DNA from: Warburgia ugandensis
Taxonomy: Eukaryota > Streptophyta > Magnoliopsida > Canellales > Canellaceae
Direction: 5' to 3'
NCBI GenBank assembly: GCA_035236585.1
Contig: CP141137.1
Coordinates: 45,840,057-45,904,056, forward strand
DNA length: 64,000 nucleotides
The position numbers and the translations under genes were made by a program. The notes under the pieces were generated by a model. That model was not told the DNA's origin. It searched no databases and was given only the letters and a program-made list of their open reading frames with translations. Shown piece by piece: positions 45,315 through 56,940 of this stretch (position 1 is its first letter; every line of letters starts with the position of its first letter).

Positions 45315-47632
45315 CAAATGCATGGGCAGATGAATTTGTGGTTTGGATCAATGAACATAAGGGTAGTCATGCTTTTGGCATTATCTCTTTTCACTTAGAG
45401 CCGTCAGATAAAAAGTCAGCAATCAAATTAAAATTTGCTAATATGGTATTTTTAATAAAAAATTAATCTTTCCATCAAAATTACTGCTTTGTAAAAAAAT
45501 AACCTATAACTAAGAGGAATGTCATTTCAACCTAGGCACTTCACCACTTAGCAAAAACAAAACAAAAAATAGTTGTTCTTGTTTGCAAGTCATTGATTCT
45601 CTTCCAATTTTCTTTCTTTCTTTCTAATTTAATCCATGGGGCAAAAACCATCATTAGGAGAACATTCTCATGGTTAACGTTTTGGTTTATTCTATGAAGA
45701 TCTTGGCTGCTAGTAGAGGCTAAAATAATGAAGGTAATCATCTAACACATTTCGTTTGCATTTTGCTATATTTCCTATAACTTCTTATTCAAATTTCTTT
45801 CTTTTCATGGATCTACTTAGAGAAAAGGATTTCTTACTACAAAAAAATGACTTATCCACTAAGACTCTTTAATCATAATAGACAAACTATAGTAGATATT
45901 CTTATACAACATTGTGATTATTATAGTATAGTATTGTAGCAGATACTTCAAGAAAATTTACTTACCCACTACTGCAATTTAATCATAATAGATACTCTTA
46001 TTTGCAATGTTATAGTGACTATCTATGATAGTAAATAGATTATCATAGATATTATACATCTGCAACCACTTATTGGTTGTCAACAATGGCTATAGCCTTT
46101 GTAGATAATTGAAAAGGAAAAGACATTCTAGGCTGTGTTGGTCAATGTTAAGAAAATGACTTATCTACTACAACCATACTATATTACTGTATCAAATAAA
46201 CTGTAATAGATACCATTATTTGCAATGGAATTATAACTATTTGCAACAATATATAAACTATAGCACATACTTTCCAACTAAAAGGCCAAAATTTGTTACA
46301 TTTGAAGTGGTATATTGGTTGCAGCGATGAACAGACCATAGTAAATACTGCATATCTATAACCGCTTATTGTTTATCAACAATGACCCTAACCATTATAA
46401 ATAATAGAAAGTAAAAACTCGTATAGTTTAACATTCTGGAAAAGATTTATAAGTGACAGTATTAAAACTATCTACAATAGTGTATAAGTTGTAGCAAGTA
46501 CTATATGATAAAAGAAAACCAATATATGTTGCATTTGGTTTGAGCATGAATATTTGATTTCATGTGAAGTACTTGCAACTGCTGATTTGTTATATGTAAT
46601 TATCCAATACTATTGCAAATGATAAGAGGGAACCTTTAGTACAAATTTCATTGATCACTCTAAGACCCACCTTTGGATATTCTAATTTCCTAAAAATGAG
46701 AGTCACACAATTCATAATTGTATGGTTCTAAAATTTAGAATCTCATGATCATAGCTTATGGACATTCCCCTTTAAAAACTTGGTTTTGGATGTGTTTGAT
46801 GCAAATATTAAGTGATTTTGGCTTCTTTGAAAATCTTTTGAAAAGTTTCTTGGTTTGATTCGTGTCTTTTTTCATCCTTAATGTGCCAAATGAAGTGTAG
46901 GTCCTTGAAAATCAATATACAATACAAAATTTGGTATTTACACTGTGCATCAAGTTGATCTATGTCACCAAGAGCTTCATGGAGATTGCCACTAAGAGCT
47001 CAACATGTAGAGGATTGAGATAGTGTCTCCCATGGCTTCTAGTGAAGAGAATTGACTCGTAGACTTGGATGAGACAAGTGAGGAAGCAGATGTTTGGAAG
47101 GTTGGTGGAGGAACATCTTGAATTCTTGTGGATGACCAGATGAGGAAGACAAATTGCTTTTAAGGTTCTATGATTATCTAAAATAACAAACAATAAGAAT
47201 GTAGTTAAGAATGATAAAGAGGACTTGTTTGAGAAAACTCTTATTTGAAAAACATGCATGAGAATGGATGAAGGCTTTGGAGTTAGATAGAAATTTTTTG
47301 AAAATTTGAAGAGGTTTTTTGAAAAATGGTAATGACTTTTTTTTTTGAAATTTTGGAAATAGAAGATTGAGAATTTTTTCATTGAAATTAAAATGAGAAT
47401 TAGAAGTTTTCTACTTCTCTTTTTAGAAAGAATTAGAAGATGAGACTGAAAAAGCAAAGTTGGAAAATTTAGTGTATTTTAGAAAAAGATGAATTGGGAT
47501 GATCTAGCTAACACATTTTTTGAACTGACAAAGATCCTAATTTTAGAAGAGCACATCTTAAAGATTAAGGTATTTGTCTTAGATCATTGTTGAACTTCCT
47601 AAGGCATTCTAAGGTTCCATTATATGGATATG
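45315..47632. other. Intergenic DNA with possible CACTA-like repeats
   Basis: No gene is supported; a 165-codon minus frame at 46960-47457 has a low-complexity Ser/Leu/Phe composition. From about 45835 (TACTACAAAAAAATGACTTA) to 46620 there are repeated short motifs such as AATAGATA, CTATAGTAGATA, CTTATTG.TTATCAACAATG and ACTACAACC. They resemble the subterminal repeats of CACTA DNA transposons, whose ends begin CACTACAAGAAAA. The opposite terminus was not found. Confidence 0.3.
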
Positions 47633-48023
47633 TGTTAGAATTTTTTTTTGTGGTCCCTAACATTTGAGATTAAAAAATTCAACGTATTTCATACTGTTTA
47701 CACATTTAACATGTGTCGTAACTGCCTATGGCAGTTATCCTTGATGGAAGGATAACTGCCATTAACCATTATCTTTTAAGGAGCCCTGACTCAAGCAGAA
47801 AGTACACTCTGAATTTGCCATCATCGTATACTACTATTGAATCAGAACATTGCTTAAAAACTACAGTTTTTTTTTTATTCTCCATCAGAGTGAAAGGAAA
47901 GGATTAGAAGGTCACTGAAACTTCTTGGATTTACTGATATGGCTGGAGGTAAGTTCCTATTCGTTTTCCTTCTGTTAATTATTATTGCTGATTTATTGTA
48001 AACATTTGGGATTTTGGTTTACA
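47633..48023 (+). repeat. 5' LTR of the copia element
   Basis: 391 bp. It contains a perfect 13-bp inverted repeat at 47730-47742 and 47748-47760 (GGCAGTTATCCTT with a five-base loop). The right LTR keeps the core of this hairpin with mismatches at the stem ends. Confidence 0.9.
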
Positions 48024-48025
48024 TG

Positions 48026-48040
48026 TGGTATCAGAGCCAT
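48026..48040 (+). other. Primer-binding site of the copia element
   Basis: TGGTATCAGAGCCAT, complementary to initiator-Met tRNA, two bases after the LTR. Confidence 0.9.
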
Positions 48041-49089
48041 GATTACATCTCTGCCTAGCAATGCCATATTTTCTGTTAACTAGATCATTTTGACAAATGA
48101 AATTGGACAGATAAGGGAATAAACTTAGAGATCTAACTAGATCTGAGCAAACTATCGTTTTCATTTATGCATAATGGAAATTAAACTGTAAAAATGAAAT
48201 GAAAGGCAGAAATTTTACCTTGCCTTCACCGTGATTACAAATCAAATAGTTTTTCTTCAATTCACTGGAGAAACTAGAGGGAATATCCAATAATGGAGTC
48301 GCTTCACCGACCATGAAATCCCAGATTCATGAAAACATGAAAAACCATTTTTTTAAAAATGTTGAAAATGTACATTAGTTGGATTGAGCTATTTATTTGT
48401 ATAAGTTATGAAATCTGGGAAAGAGACAAATGCCCTGGATATGAGAGAAATTGCAGGAATACAAATGCAATTAGGACGTGGGTTTGTTCAGAAAATTCGT
48501 TACAAAATGGATAAAGAAGGTAAAAGAATGTGTTTGGAGAGAACCCATGAAGCTCGAATAGTCGAAATTGAACGGGTGGTTCCAATATCCATTTGGAATC
48601 AATATGTCTCTGTAATCATGGGCTATTTCTGTTACTTCTCCATTTTAGTCTTCATAGTGCCAGCGTAGTAGTCACACAGCATCTCTACCCGTCTTTCTTC
48701 CTCGTCAGACAGGTTGATTGGCACTGAAGGACAGCCACTGCGAATCCTTGATTTTCATGGTCTTTTCACCTCACGCAAGAACTGGTAAAAAAAAAAAACC
48801 AGTGTTCCCCTTTTCTCGTTCCCTTGTTACCTGCCACAGGCGCAGCCAGCCTTGACAGTCATCTGATCTGGCCTGCCACGCCTGATCTTCATCGCTGGCC
48901 ATCACAAATAACCCCGGCAACCATCACTGTCTGTTACACCCGACCGTCATGGAAAGATGATGGTCGTTATCCTGGAAGACAGATTGGACATCACTAGAAC
49001 CCCATCTTCCTCTCCCCACAGGCATGACGCCTCACCGGTGATGCCAGACCAGTACTGTTAAAGATGATCGGTCATCTCGAAACTCACTA
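48041..49089. other. Copia leader, unidentified part
   Basis: Not typical of copia leaders. It contains an open frame at 48408-48668 (86 codons, basic start with ALDMREIAGIQMQLGRGFV) of no recognised family and a GC-richer stretch at about 48690-49080. It may be captured host DNA together with the following segment. Confidence 0.35.
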
Positions 49090-49175
49090 CTTCCCATGCC
49101 GATGATGTAGAGCAGTTGCTCTAGGGTGAATGGTTCGATGATTTTGTGGGCGTCATCGGGGGTGAGTTTAGAGAG
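49090..49175 (-). pseudogene. Fragment resembling the N-terminus of UBA2-type RNA-binding proteins
   Basis: On the minus strand, complement of about 49175-49100, the frame reads KLTPDDAHKIIEPFTLEQLL. This closely resembles the segment near the N-terminus of plant UBP1-associated protein 2 (UBA2c-like) hnRNPs, just before their first RRM, as remembered from family members. Upstream on that strand lie CT-rich DNA and A/T-rich DNA like a 5' UTR. Downstream the similarity stops and no RRM is found. It would be a truncated host-gene piece picked up by the copia element or inserted into it. Only about 20 residues match, so this is a tentative call. Confidence 0.4.
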
Positions 49176-49923
49176 GGGTGAGAGAAGGATACATGGCAGT
49201 AAAGGGGGAGAGAGTTTGAAGGGTTTCTGTTTTTGGGGAAAATGTTGGATGGAGACCGGTTTTATTTATGGAGAGGAAGATAAAAGAGGGGAAGTGTGTG
49301 TGTCTATATATATAAAATTAAAAAAGAGAGAAAATTTGTGACAACACATGCTACACCCCTTATAAAGTTTCTCATGCATGAATACATGAACAAATGGCCA
49401 GGATTAATTTGAATTATTTATTAAATATTTGAATTAATTAACTATTAATTTAATTTTTTAAAATTAGTCAATAATTAAAGTTTAACTTTACGACATTATT
49501 AGTATCATAAATTATTCAGTTTTAATTTATGGTATGCTTATATGGAATTGTCTTGATTATTTTTTTAGATGTTATGTGATCAATATGTATTTAATATTTA
49601 AGGAATAGCCACAGCATCCTTATATATGAAAATACATATATTAAGTATTTAATTAAATATGTTGATCGCATTAAGTTTTAAATGACATCAATTTTTAATT
49701 AACATATTAATATAATAATTTTACCCCACAAGAAAATTATTATATTAATATGGTTAATTAGGATAAAATGGTAAAAATAGTATTTATTTCTTAATTAGCC
49801 TACAGGAATTAGGAAATATTTATAATTTACTAGGTTCATCATAAATGTTAATGAATTAATTTTGTGTTAAAATCTTTGCCCACAAGTAGATTTTAATGAC
49901 ATGCTGATTCATATTTATTTGAT

Positions 49924-50439
49924 ATGACTTGCATTGGTAAGCTTATCATTATATTTGATGGATTATGCCTCATAATTGTTAGTAAGCATGTGTTATTTGT
50001 CTATTTATTTATTATAGTTATTCAATCTTTGATATTGCTTGATGAAAAATTTGAAGTTCCTTACTTAACTAGTGGCAACTATAAAGTCTGGAAGGAAAAA
50101 ATTCTTCTTCATTTAGGGTGTATGAATCTTGACTATGTAGTTCAAAAGGAAGAGCCTACTGAAATTATAGAATCTAGTATTGATGTTGAGATTACTTTGT
50201 ATGAACAGTGGGAGCGATTTAATCGCTTGAGCATGATGTTCATTAAATCTTACATCAGTACTAATGAGAATGTCAAAGATCTTATACAAGCCATTGATGA
50301 ACAATTTGAGTCATTAGATAAAGCACTGGCTAGCACTCTAATGAACAAGTTGCCATTAATGAGACTAATTGGCACTAGAGTAGTGCGTGAGCACATTATG
50401 CAGATGAGGGACATAGCTGCTCAGCTAAAGTCATTATAG
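49924..50439 (+). pseudogene. Copia gag polypeptide (UBN2 type)
   Basis: The frame contains VPYLTSGNYKVWKEKILLHL, YEQWERFNRLSMMFIKSYIS and ALASTLMNKL, the pattern of the plant copia gag polypeptide (L-x-G-x-N-Y-x-x-W and W-x-x-x-N). It stops with TAG at 50437-50439; gag-like residues then go on to about 50600. A zinc knuckle follows near 50705-50750 (FCKKKGHMRKDC), in which the first Cys of the CCHC set is Tyr. The start codon is uncertain. Confidence 0.75.
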
Positions 50440-50779
50440 ATTGAGATATATGAGTCCTTTTTAGTGCACTTTGTCTTGAACTCTCTCACTTCTCAGTATG
50501 GACCATTCAAAATTTCATATAACACACATAAGGAAAAATGATCAATTAATGAACTTTTGACCATGTGTGTTCAAGAAGAGGCGATGTTAGTTTAAGAGAC
50601 GGGTGAGAGTGCACATATGACGACCCATAAAAGGGACAAAAAAGCAAGCCACCAAAAAGAAAGCAAAAGGCAAAGCTATAACCCATACTAATAAGAAGGA
50701 GGTTATGAGGTATCTCTTTTGTAAAAAGAAGGGACACATGAGGAAAGATTGTCTTAAGAGGAAGGCTTGGCTGGAAAAG

Positions 50780-51440
50780 AAAGGTAATCTCAATTCTTTT
50801 GTATGTTATGAATCTAATATGATTGATGTTTCATATACCACATGGTAGATTAATTTTGGTTCTACAATCCATATCTGTAATACTATGTAGGGTTTTCTAA
50901 ATCAAAGGAGACCGATGGAAAGTGAACAGAGCATCTACTCAAGAAACAAGATGCATTCACTTGTCAAAGCTGTGGGGACATATAGGCTTATTTTACAAAC
51001 TGGTTTTGTACTTGATTTGGAAAGAACCTTTTATATTCCTAACTTCTCTAGGAATTTGATTTCTATATCTAAACTTGTGCCACTTGAATTTTCCTTCTAT
51101 TTTCATGAAACTTATTTTAATTTATACAAAAATTCAGTAGTTGTTGGAAGTGGTACGATGAATAATGATTTGAACAAAATTCATTTAAATAATGATGTCT
51201 CTAATGAAGTCATGGCTGTGCATGGTAACACTAGTATTAAGCGTAACATCATGGATGAGAAATCCTTTATGTTGTGGCATTAGAGATTATGACATATCTC
51301 CATTAATAGAATCAAAAGGTTAGTAAAAGATGGAGTTCTTGAGACTCTTGATTTTACAAACTTTGATTCATGTATGGACTGCATTAAAGGCAAGCAAACC
51401 AACAAGTCAAAAAAGGGTGCTAAGAGGAGTTTTGACATAT
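50780..51440 (+). pseudogene. Copia protease and pre-integrase region
   Basis: Near 50850 the protease box reads INFGSTIH, where W-I/L-D-S-G-A/S-x-H is usual, so the catalytic Asp is Asn (a G-to-A change). 50915-51283 is an open part with FYIPNFSRNLISISKL, standard for this region. The pre-integrase motif LWH.RL.HIS and CMDCIKGKQ follow with two stops. Non-functional. Confidence 0.7.
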
Positions 51441-51960
51441 TAGAGATTATACATATTGACATTTGTTGTCCTAACATGAGCATAGATGGTCAGAAATATT
51501 TCATTACCTTTATAGATGACTACTCATAATTTATGTATCTCTACTTACTTCATAACAAGAGTGAAGCATTGGATGCTTTTAAAATATATAAAGTAGAGGT
51601 AGAGAAACAATGTAGCAAACAATTCAAAATTGTGAGATTTGATAGAGATGGTGAATATTATGGTAGGTACATAGGGACTAGATAGGTAATTGGTCCATTT
51701 GCTATATTTCTTCAATAGCAAGGTATTGTAGCTCAAAACACCTTACTTCACTCACCATATCAAAATGGTATAGCAGAAAGAAGAAATAAAACTTTAATAG
51801 ACATGGTGAGGAGCATGCTTAGCAAATCCAATCTTCCTTTATCATTATAGAGTGAAGCTCTGAAAACAACAACGTACATATTAAATCGAGTTCCAACTAA
51901 GGCTGTTTTTAAAACGCCATTTGAATTATGGAAAGGTTAGAAACTGAGTTTGAGACATAT
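51441..51960 (+). pseudogene. Copia integrase core
   Basis: The three acidic catalytic regions can be followed: IDICCPNMSIDGQKYFITFIDDYS, FDRDGEYYGRY, and SPYQNGIAERRNKTLIDMVRSM with the catalytic Glu in AER. At least four in-frame stops interrupt it (for example behind DDYS, and in place of Trp before SEAL). Confidence 0.75.
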
Positions 51961-52099
51961 ACGCATCTGAGGTTGTCCAATTGATTAGAGTTTACAATCC
52001 ATATGAAAAGAAATTGGACCCGAGGACTATTAGTGCATATTTTATTTGATATGTTGAAAAGTCTAAGGGATACAGATTTTATTGTCCATCTCATAGTAA

Positions 52100-53330
52100 T
52101 AGAATTGTGAAATCAAGAAATGCTAAATTTCTTGAGAATGATGTGGTTAGTGGGAGTTATCCACCTCAAAACTTAGTTTTTGAGGAAAATCGTATTTCTG
52201 ATCTAACTCCCATATCAAACTGTAAACTGGTTATTATTAATAACACCCATCAAAATATGATAGATATTGAACAACCAGTTGTTGAAAATTCAGGTCAAGC
52301 TGATCATGTTTTAATAGATCCTATTGCGCATCAACCACAACAAGTTGATGATTAAGAAGCCTCCACAAGAGGCTAATGATATACCATTGAGGAGATCTAC
52401 TAGAGTAAGGAAGTCAGCAATTTCTACTGGCTATGTTGTCTACCTACAAGAATCTGGCTATGATATTTGTGTTAACAATGACCCTGTGACATTTTCACAA
52501 GCTATGAATAGCAGTAAATCTAACTTATAGCATGATGCTATGAAGGATGAGATGTATTTTATGACAAACAATCAAGTCTGGGATGTTGTAGAGTTGCCTA
52601 ATGGGGCAAAGACTATTGGTTGTAAATGAGTTTTTAAAACTAAGAAAGACTCATTAGGCAACATTGAACTATATAAGACTAGACTTATTGTAAAAAGATT
52701 CACACAAAAGGAAGGAATTGATTATTAAGAAACATTTTCTCCTGTTTCTAAAAAGGATTCTTTTTGTATCATCATGGCATTGGTTGCTCATTTTGACTTA
52801 GATTTACATCAGATGGATGTGAAAACAGCATTCGTCAATGGTGATTTAGAGGAAGATGTTTATATGAAACAACTTGAGGGTTTTGTCTCAAGTGATGGTC
52901 ATCATTTAGTTTGCAAGCTTAAAAAGTCTATATATGGACTAAAACAAGCCTCCGGTTAGTGGAATTTAAAATTTCATAATGTTATCTCTTCATTTGGTTT
53001 CGTAAATAACATTATGGATGAATGTATATATCACAAGGTTAGTGGGAGTAAGATCATTTTTCTAGTCCTATACGTGGATGACATTTTGCTTGCAACTAAT
53101 GATATGAGATTGCTATATGAGGTGAAATAATTTCTTTCTCAAAACTTTGATATGAAGGATATGGGTGAGGCATCTTATGTCATCGGCATTAAAATTCATA
53201 GAGACAGGTCTCAAGGTATATTGGGCTTATCTCAAGAAACCTATATCAACAAAGTTTTTGAGAGATTTCGAATGCAAGATTGTTCACCTAGCATATAACC
53301 TATTGTTAAGGGTGACAGATTTAGTTTGAA
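52100..53330 (+). pseudogene. Copia reverse transcriptase
   Basis: Contains ANDIPLRRSTRVRKSA of the linker, then VFKTKKDSLGNIE, FDLDLHQMDVKTAFVNGDL, YGLKQAS and the catalytic box LYVDDILLATND near 53070. Stops replace residues that are Trp, Gln, Arg or Lys in the family (VFKTK preceded by TGA, ETFSPV preceded by TAA, QAS-G followed by TAG). Confidence 0.8.
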
Positions 53331-54063
53331 TTAATGTCCCAAAAATGACCTTGGAAGAGAACTGATTAAAAACATTCCTTATACTTCAGCTATTGGTAGC
53401 TTAATGTATGCTTAGGTCTATACTAGACCAGACATTGCATTCATAGTTGAAATGTTAGGAAGATATCAAAGTAACCCAGGTTTAGACCATTGGAGAGTTG
53501 CAAAGAAAGTCATGAGATACCTTCAAGGGACTAAAGATTTCATGCTTACATATAGATGAACCAATGAGTTGGAGGTTATTGGATATTCAGATTCAGACTT
53601 TGCTAATTGTGTTGATTCTCATAAATCAACATTTGGATATATCTTCTTATTTGCTGGAGGAGCTATATCTTGGAGAAGTGCAAAATAGTCTTTGATTGTT
53701 ACTTCTACTATGGAAGCTGAGTTTGTTTCTTGCTTTGAGGGAACAAACCATGGCATTTGGTTGAAAAGTTTCATCTCTAGGCTTCAAGTTGTTGATTCCA
53801 TCTCTAGGCCATTGAAGATATACTGTGACAATTTAGCTGTTGTGTTCTTTGTTATGAATAATAAAAGTTGAAGTCATATTAAGAACATTGACATTAAGTA
53901 CTTAGTAGTAAGAGAGCACATAAAAAGGAATGAAGTACTCTTTGAACACATTCGTACTAAGGTAATAATTGCAAATCCTTTGATGAAAGGCATGCCATCA
54001 AAATTGTTTAAGGATCATGTAACAAGAATGATACTTTGTTCTTATTTATCACCTTCTGTTTGA
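53331..54063 (+). pseudogene. Copia RNase H
   Basis: Contains ARPD-like TRPDIAF, RVAKKVMRYLQGTKD, the first Asp in GYSDSDFANCVD, FAGGAISW, STMEAEFVS with the catalytic Glu, YCDNLAVV and IKYLVVREHI. TAG in MYA-stop-VYTRPD, TGA after TYR and TAG after SAK are all explained by C-to-T changes in Gln or Arg codons. The frame ends with a TGA at about 54061-54063, 340 bp before the 3' LTR. Confidence 0.8.
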
Positions 54064-54403
54064 ACTATGTAATATATTTATAGCACATATTAGTAATGAA
54101 ACTCTGAATTATTGCATTTGTCTCCATTTTGGTTTGTATACGTTATGATTGGATGACAAATATTTAAGTTTGGACCTAGAATAAGCATTTGAGGCTTATT
54201 CATAAAGACAAAAATGGCACATAAAGGGCTTTTTCAAAGAAGATAATTACATTGTAATACATGGAAGGTAATAATTGTTTATAAAGAAATTACCGTCATG
54301 ATTCATGTAATTTATTTCTTTGGAGGAGCATAAAGTGAGTTAGACTAGTACACTAAAATTTTTGAATTTATAAAGTTACAAATGTTTGGACCAAGTGGGA
54401 AAA

Positions 54404-54794
54404 TGTTAGAATTTTTTTTTTGTGGACCCTAACATTTGGGATTCAAAAATCCAATGTATTGCATACTGTTTACACTTTTAACATGTGTTATAACTGCCCA
54501 TGGTAGTTATCCTTGATGGAAGGATAACTGCAATTAACCATCATCTCTTAAGGGGTCCCTGATTCAAGTAGAAAATGCACTCTAAATTTGCCATCATCGT
54601 ATACTGCTGTTGAATAAGAAGATCGCTTAAAAACTACAGTTTTTTTGGTTCTCCATCATAGTGAAAGGAAAGGACTAGAAGGTCACTGAAACTACTTGGA
54701 TTTACTGATGTGGCTGGAGGTAAGTTCCCATTTGTTTTCCTTCCGCTAATTATTATTGCTGATTTACTGTAAACATCTGGGATTTTGGTTTACA
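54404..54794 (+). repeat. 3' LTR of the copia element
   Basis: 391 bp, preceded by the purine tract AAGTGGGAAAA and followed by the target duplication ATATG (54795-54799). Diverged at roughly one base in ten from the 5' LTR. Confidence 0.9.
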
Positions 54795-54799
54795 ATATG

Positions 54800-56439
54800 A
54801 TCTCCATGTATGATGTACAAGAGATAAGACTTGTGTTTCCTTGGTGGAGGTTTATTGATATATCTCATGATGGCGGACCAATGTTTGCTTTAAATGAGGT
54901 GTCACAATAAGCAGTTACTCCCTTTGATACATTCAAGGTGCAAGACTAAGAGTTGAACTTTTCATCTATCTACTTGATAATCTATATCATTACTTGGGGT
55001 CTCAGTTTGATGACTATCGAGTTTAATAGGATAAGGATATAAAATATGTGATACTTATAGGGATGTAAAATATGAGTCATGTATGTGAAAAGAGAAATTC
55101 TTCCAACATATAATCATAAGTGTGACCAAACTATTGAACCAAGCAACATGATTTGAACAGCTCATTATGCATTACGAGTGACTTATTTATTTCTTGATCC
55201 TAACTCTAGGTTCCTAAACTTATCAAGGGCAAACTCAAATTAGGGCATTTCCATAGCCAATTCGCCGATGAAATTGCAGGTACTTTTTAGCGCACTCACA
55301 ACTTTGGGAAGCGTTTATCTTACCCTAGGTTGGAATTATTGACTTTTTTTTATTTGAAATGAGAGTCAGATGTTATATGGAACACGTGTGTCTATTAGGT
55401 GGGTTTAAACATCTAATGGGAAGGAGAAGTACTAGGATCCTTTGATCTTTTATAAATGCATTTGTTAAGTTGTAACATAAGTTCCAAATTGATTATTAAA
55501 AAGGAGTCACCACCTAAAGTAAAAGAGAGCCTTAGGTCTCTAATGATTCAAAGAGTCTACTAACCAAAGATGCGCACCTCTAAAGACTACAGCAACCTAG
55601 AACACAAACAATTTAACTTCCCTTGTCCTTCTAAGCATAATATACTAGCTAGGTTAAGTTTTCACTTAATTAATTTGGTAATTTACAATTAAGATTCAAT
55701 AGAATGAATAAGTAAGTCACACATGAAGTATAATATAGGGATAAAAGTATTTCAGTGAGCCACCTCACAATGAGTTGTAAATTTTTGTGACTGGGGGTGG
55801 GGTGAGTTGAGGCTGGGTAGGTGAAAACCTGCCAATCTCTCCCCATTGTGATGGCGTAGGTGAAAACCTGCCCCAACTCTCCCCATTGTTATCCCGTGGT
55901 GTGTATCTCTATCTCAGGCGAAAGTTAGCCCTCTTACTATGACATTGATTGGTACCCCTTCTTGGGAAGATCATGCCCAACTTCCTTTTACCTCTGCTTA
56001 GAAATCTCTCAGATCCTCACTTTCAAACCTGATCAAATCTCACAAACTCTGACCCCTTTCCATGGTTTTCCTTCAATGGATAAAAAATCCCTTCTTTCAA
56101 AACTCTCTTCTGCTCACATTCTCGCTCAATATAAATAAGAGAAGCTTAATCCCATATTCCCCACATCCATAGGGAGTGCCACATTTTGCATATTCCAAAG
56201 ACACCTGTGATGGGCCTCTATTTAGTCGGGGAAGTAGTCACACTCCCCATGAGCATGGTGAAAATGACTACAGTTCTTTCCCCACTGGCCCATGGTAATT
56301 TGGGTGCATTCTAATGACATGATTTTGCCCCAGTGCACAGCTTTAATATTTTATATTTTTTAATCTTGACCGCTCATTCAAATGAACTCCTCTCTAAAAT
56401 CATACGCACAACACTCAATTTTCATTTCTGAGCAAATCT
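54800..56439. other. Intergenic DNA, possible old LTR remnant
   Basis: No gene is seen. Around 55496-55600 the sequence AAAGGAGTCACCACCTAA recalls the GGAGTCGCCACC motif frequent in plant gypsy LTRs. A 39-bp direct duplication (TAGGTGAAAACCTGCC at 55818 and 55857) lies in a stretch containing CTCTCCCCATTGT. Confidence 0.35.
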
Positions 56440-56940
56440 CGTCTGTCAATCTCTAGGATAAGAGAGATCTTGATCAATGATCAATTCGATCACCACAGAT
56501 TTAGTCAATCTTCACAATGATCTTTAGGATTAGAGCGATCTTGACTATTGATTGATTAAGTTTCCATTGACCTAGCACTTCTCCAGATCAATATCCAGAA
56601 TTAGAAAAATCTTGTTCATTGTTTGTTTAAGTCTCTATAGATTTGGCCAATCTTCACATCAATCTCTACAATTGGAGAAATCTTTCTCATTGATCTATTG
56701 GATCTTCATAGATCTTATAGATCTCCACATTAATATCTAGGAGTAGTGCAATCCAGACTGTTGATATGCTAAATCCCCACAGTTTTGGTTGAGCTTCACC
56801 TCAATCCTTAGGATTAGTGATCCTATGCTTTGATCAGAGTATTTTCCACATATTTGGCTGATCTCTTCATCAATATTTTGGATTAGAGCACTCCTAGGCA
56901 TTGATTGATCAAGTCTTCATAGATCCTATCCATCATCCCC
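56440..56940. repeat. Degenerate minisatellite, ~71-bp period
   Basis: Seven diverged copies with the core TCT(C/T)TAGGATTAGAG..ATCTTG, starting near 56451, 56522, 56592, 56663, 56734, 56806 and 56875. Each is followed by TTGAT..TTAAGTC and CACAGAT-TTGG-C-AATCTTCAC. The spacing stays at 69-72 bp although the copies differ strongly. Confidence 0.75.

Larger units (their letters stand above)
47633..54794 (+). mobile_element. Ty1/copia retrotransposon, old and inactive
   Basis: LTRs of 391 bp at 47633-48023 and 54404-54794 (TGTTAGAA...TTTACA), target duplication ATATG at 47628-47632 and 54795-54799, initiator-Met primer-binding site from 48026, and purine tract AAGTGGGAAAA before the 3' LTR. 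Domains in copia order on the plus strand are gag, zinc knuckle, protease, integrase, reverse transcriptase and RNase H. About 35-40 differences separate the LTRs by eye, roughly 10 percent, so the insertion is old. The leader (48040-49920) is unusually long and holds foreign-looking DNA (see 49090-49175). Confidence 0.9.

Noticed and set aside
46960..47457. 165-codon minus-strand frame
   Set aside because: Low-complexity Ser/Leu/Phe/Lys composition from AT-rich DNA, with no recognisable domain.
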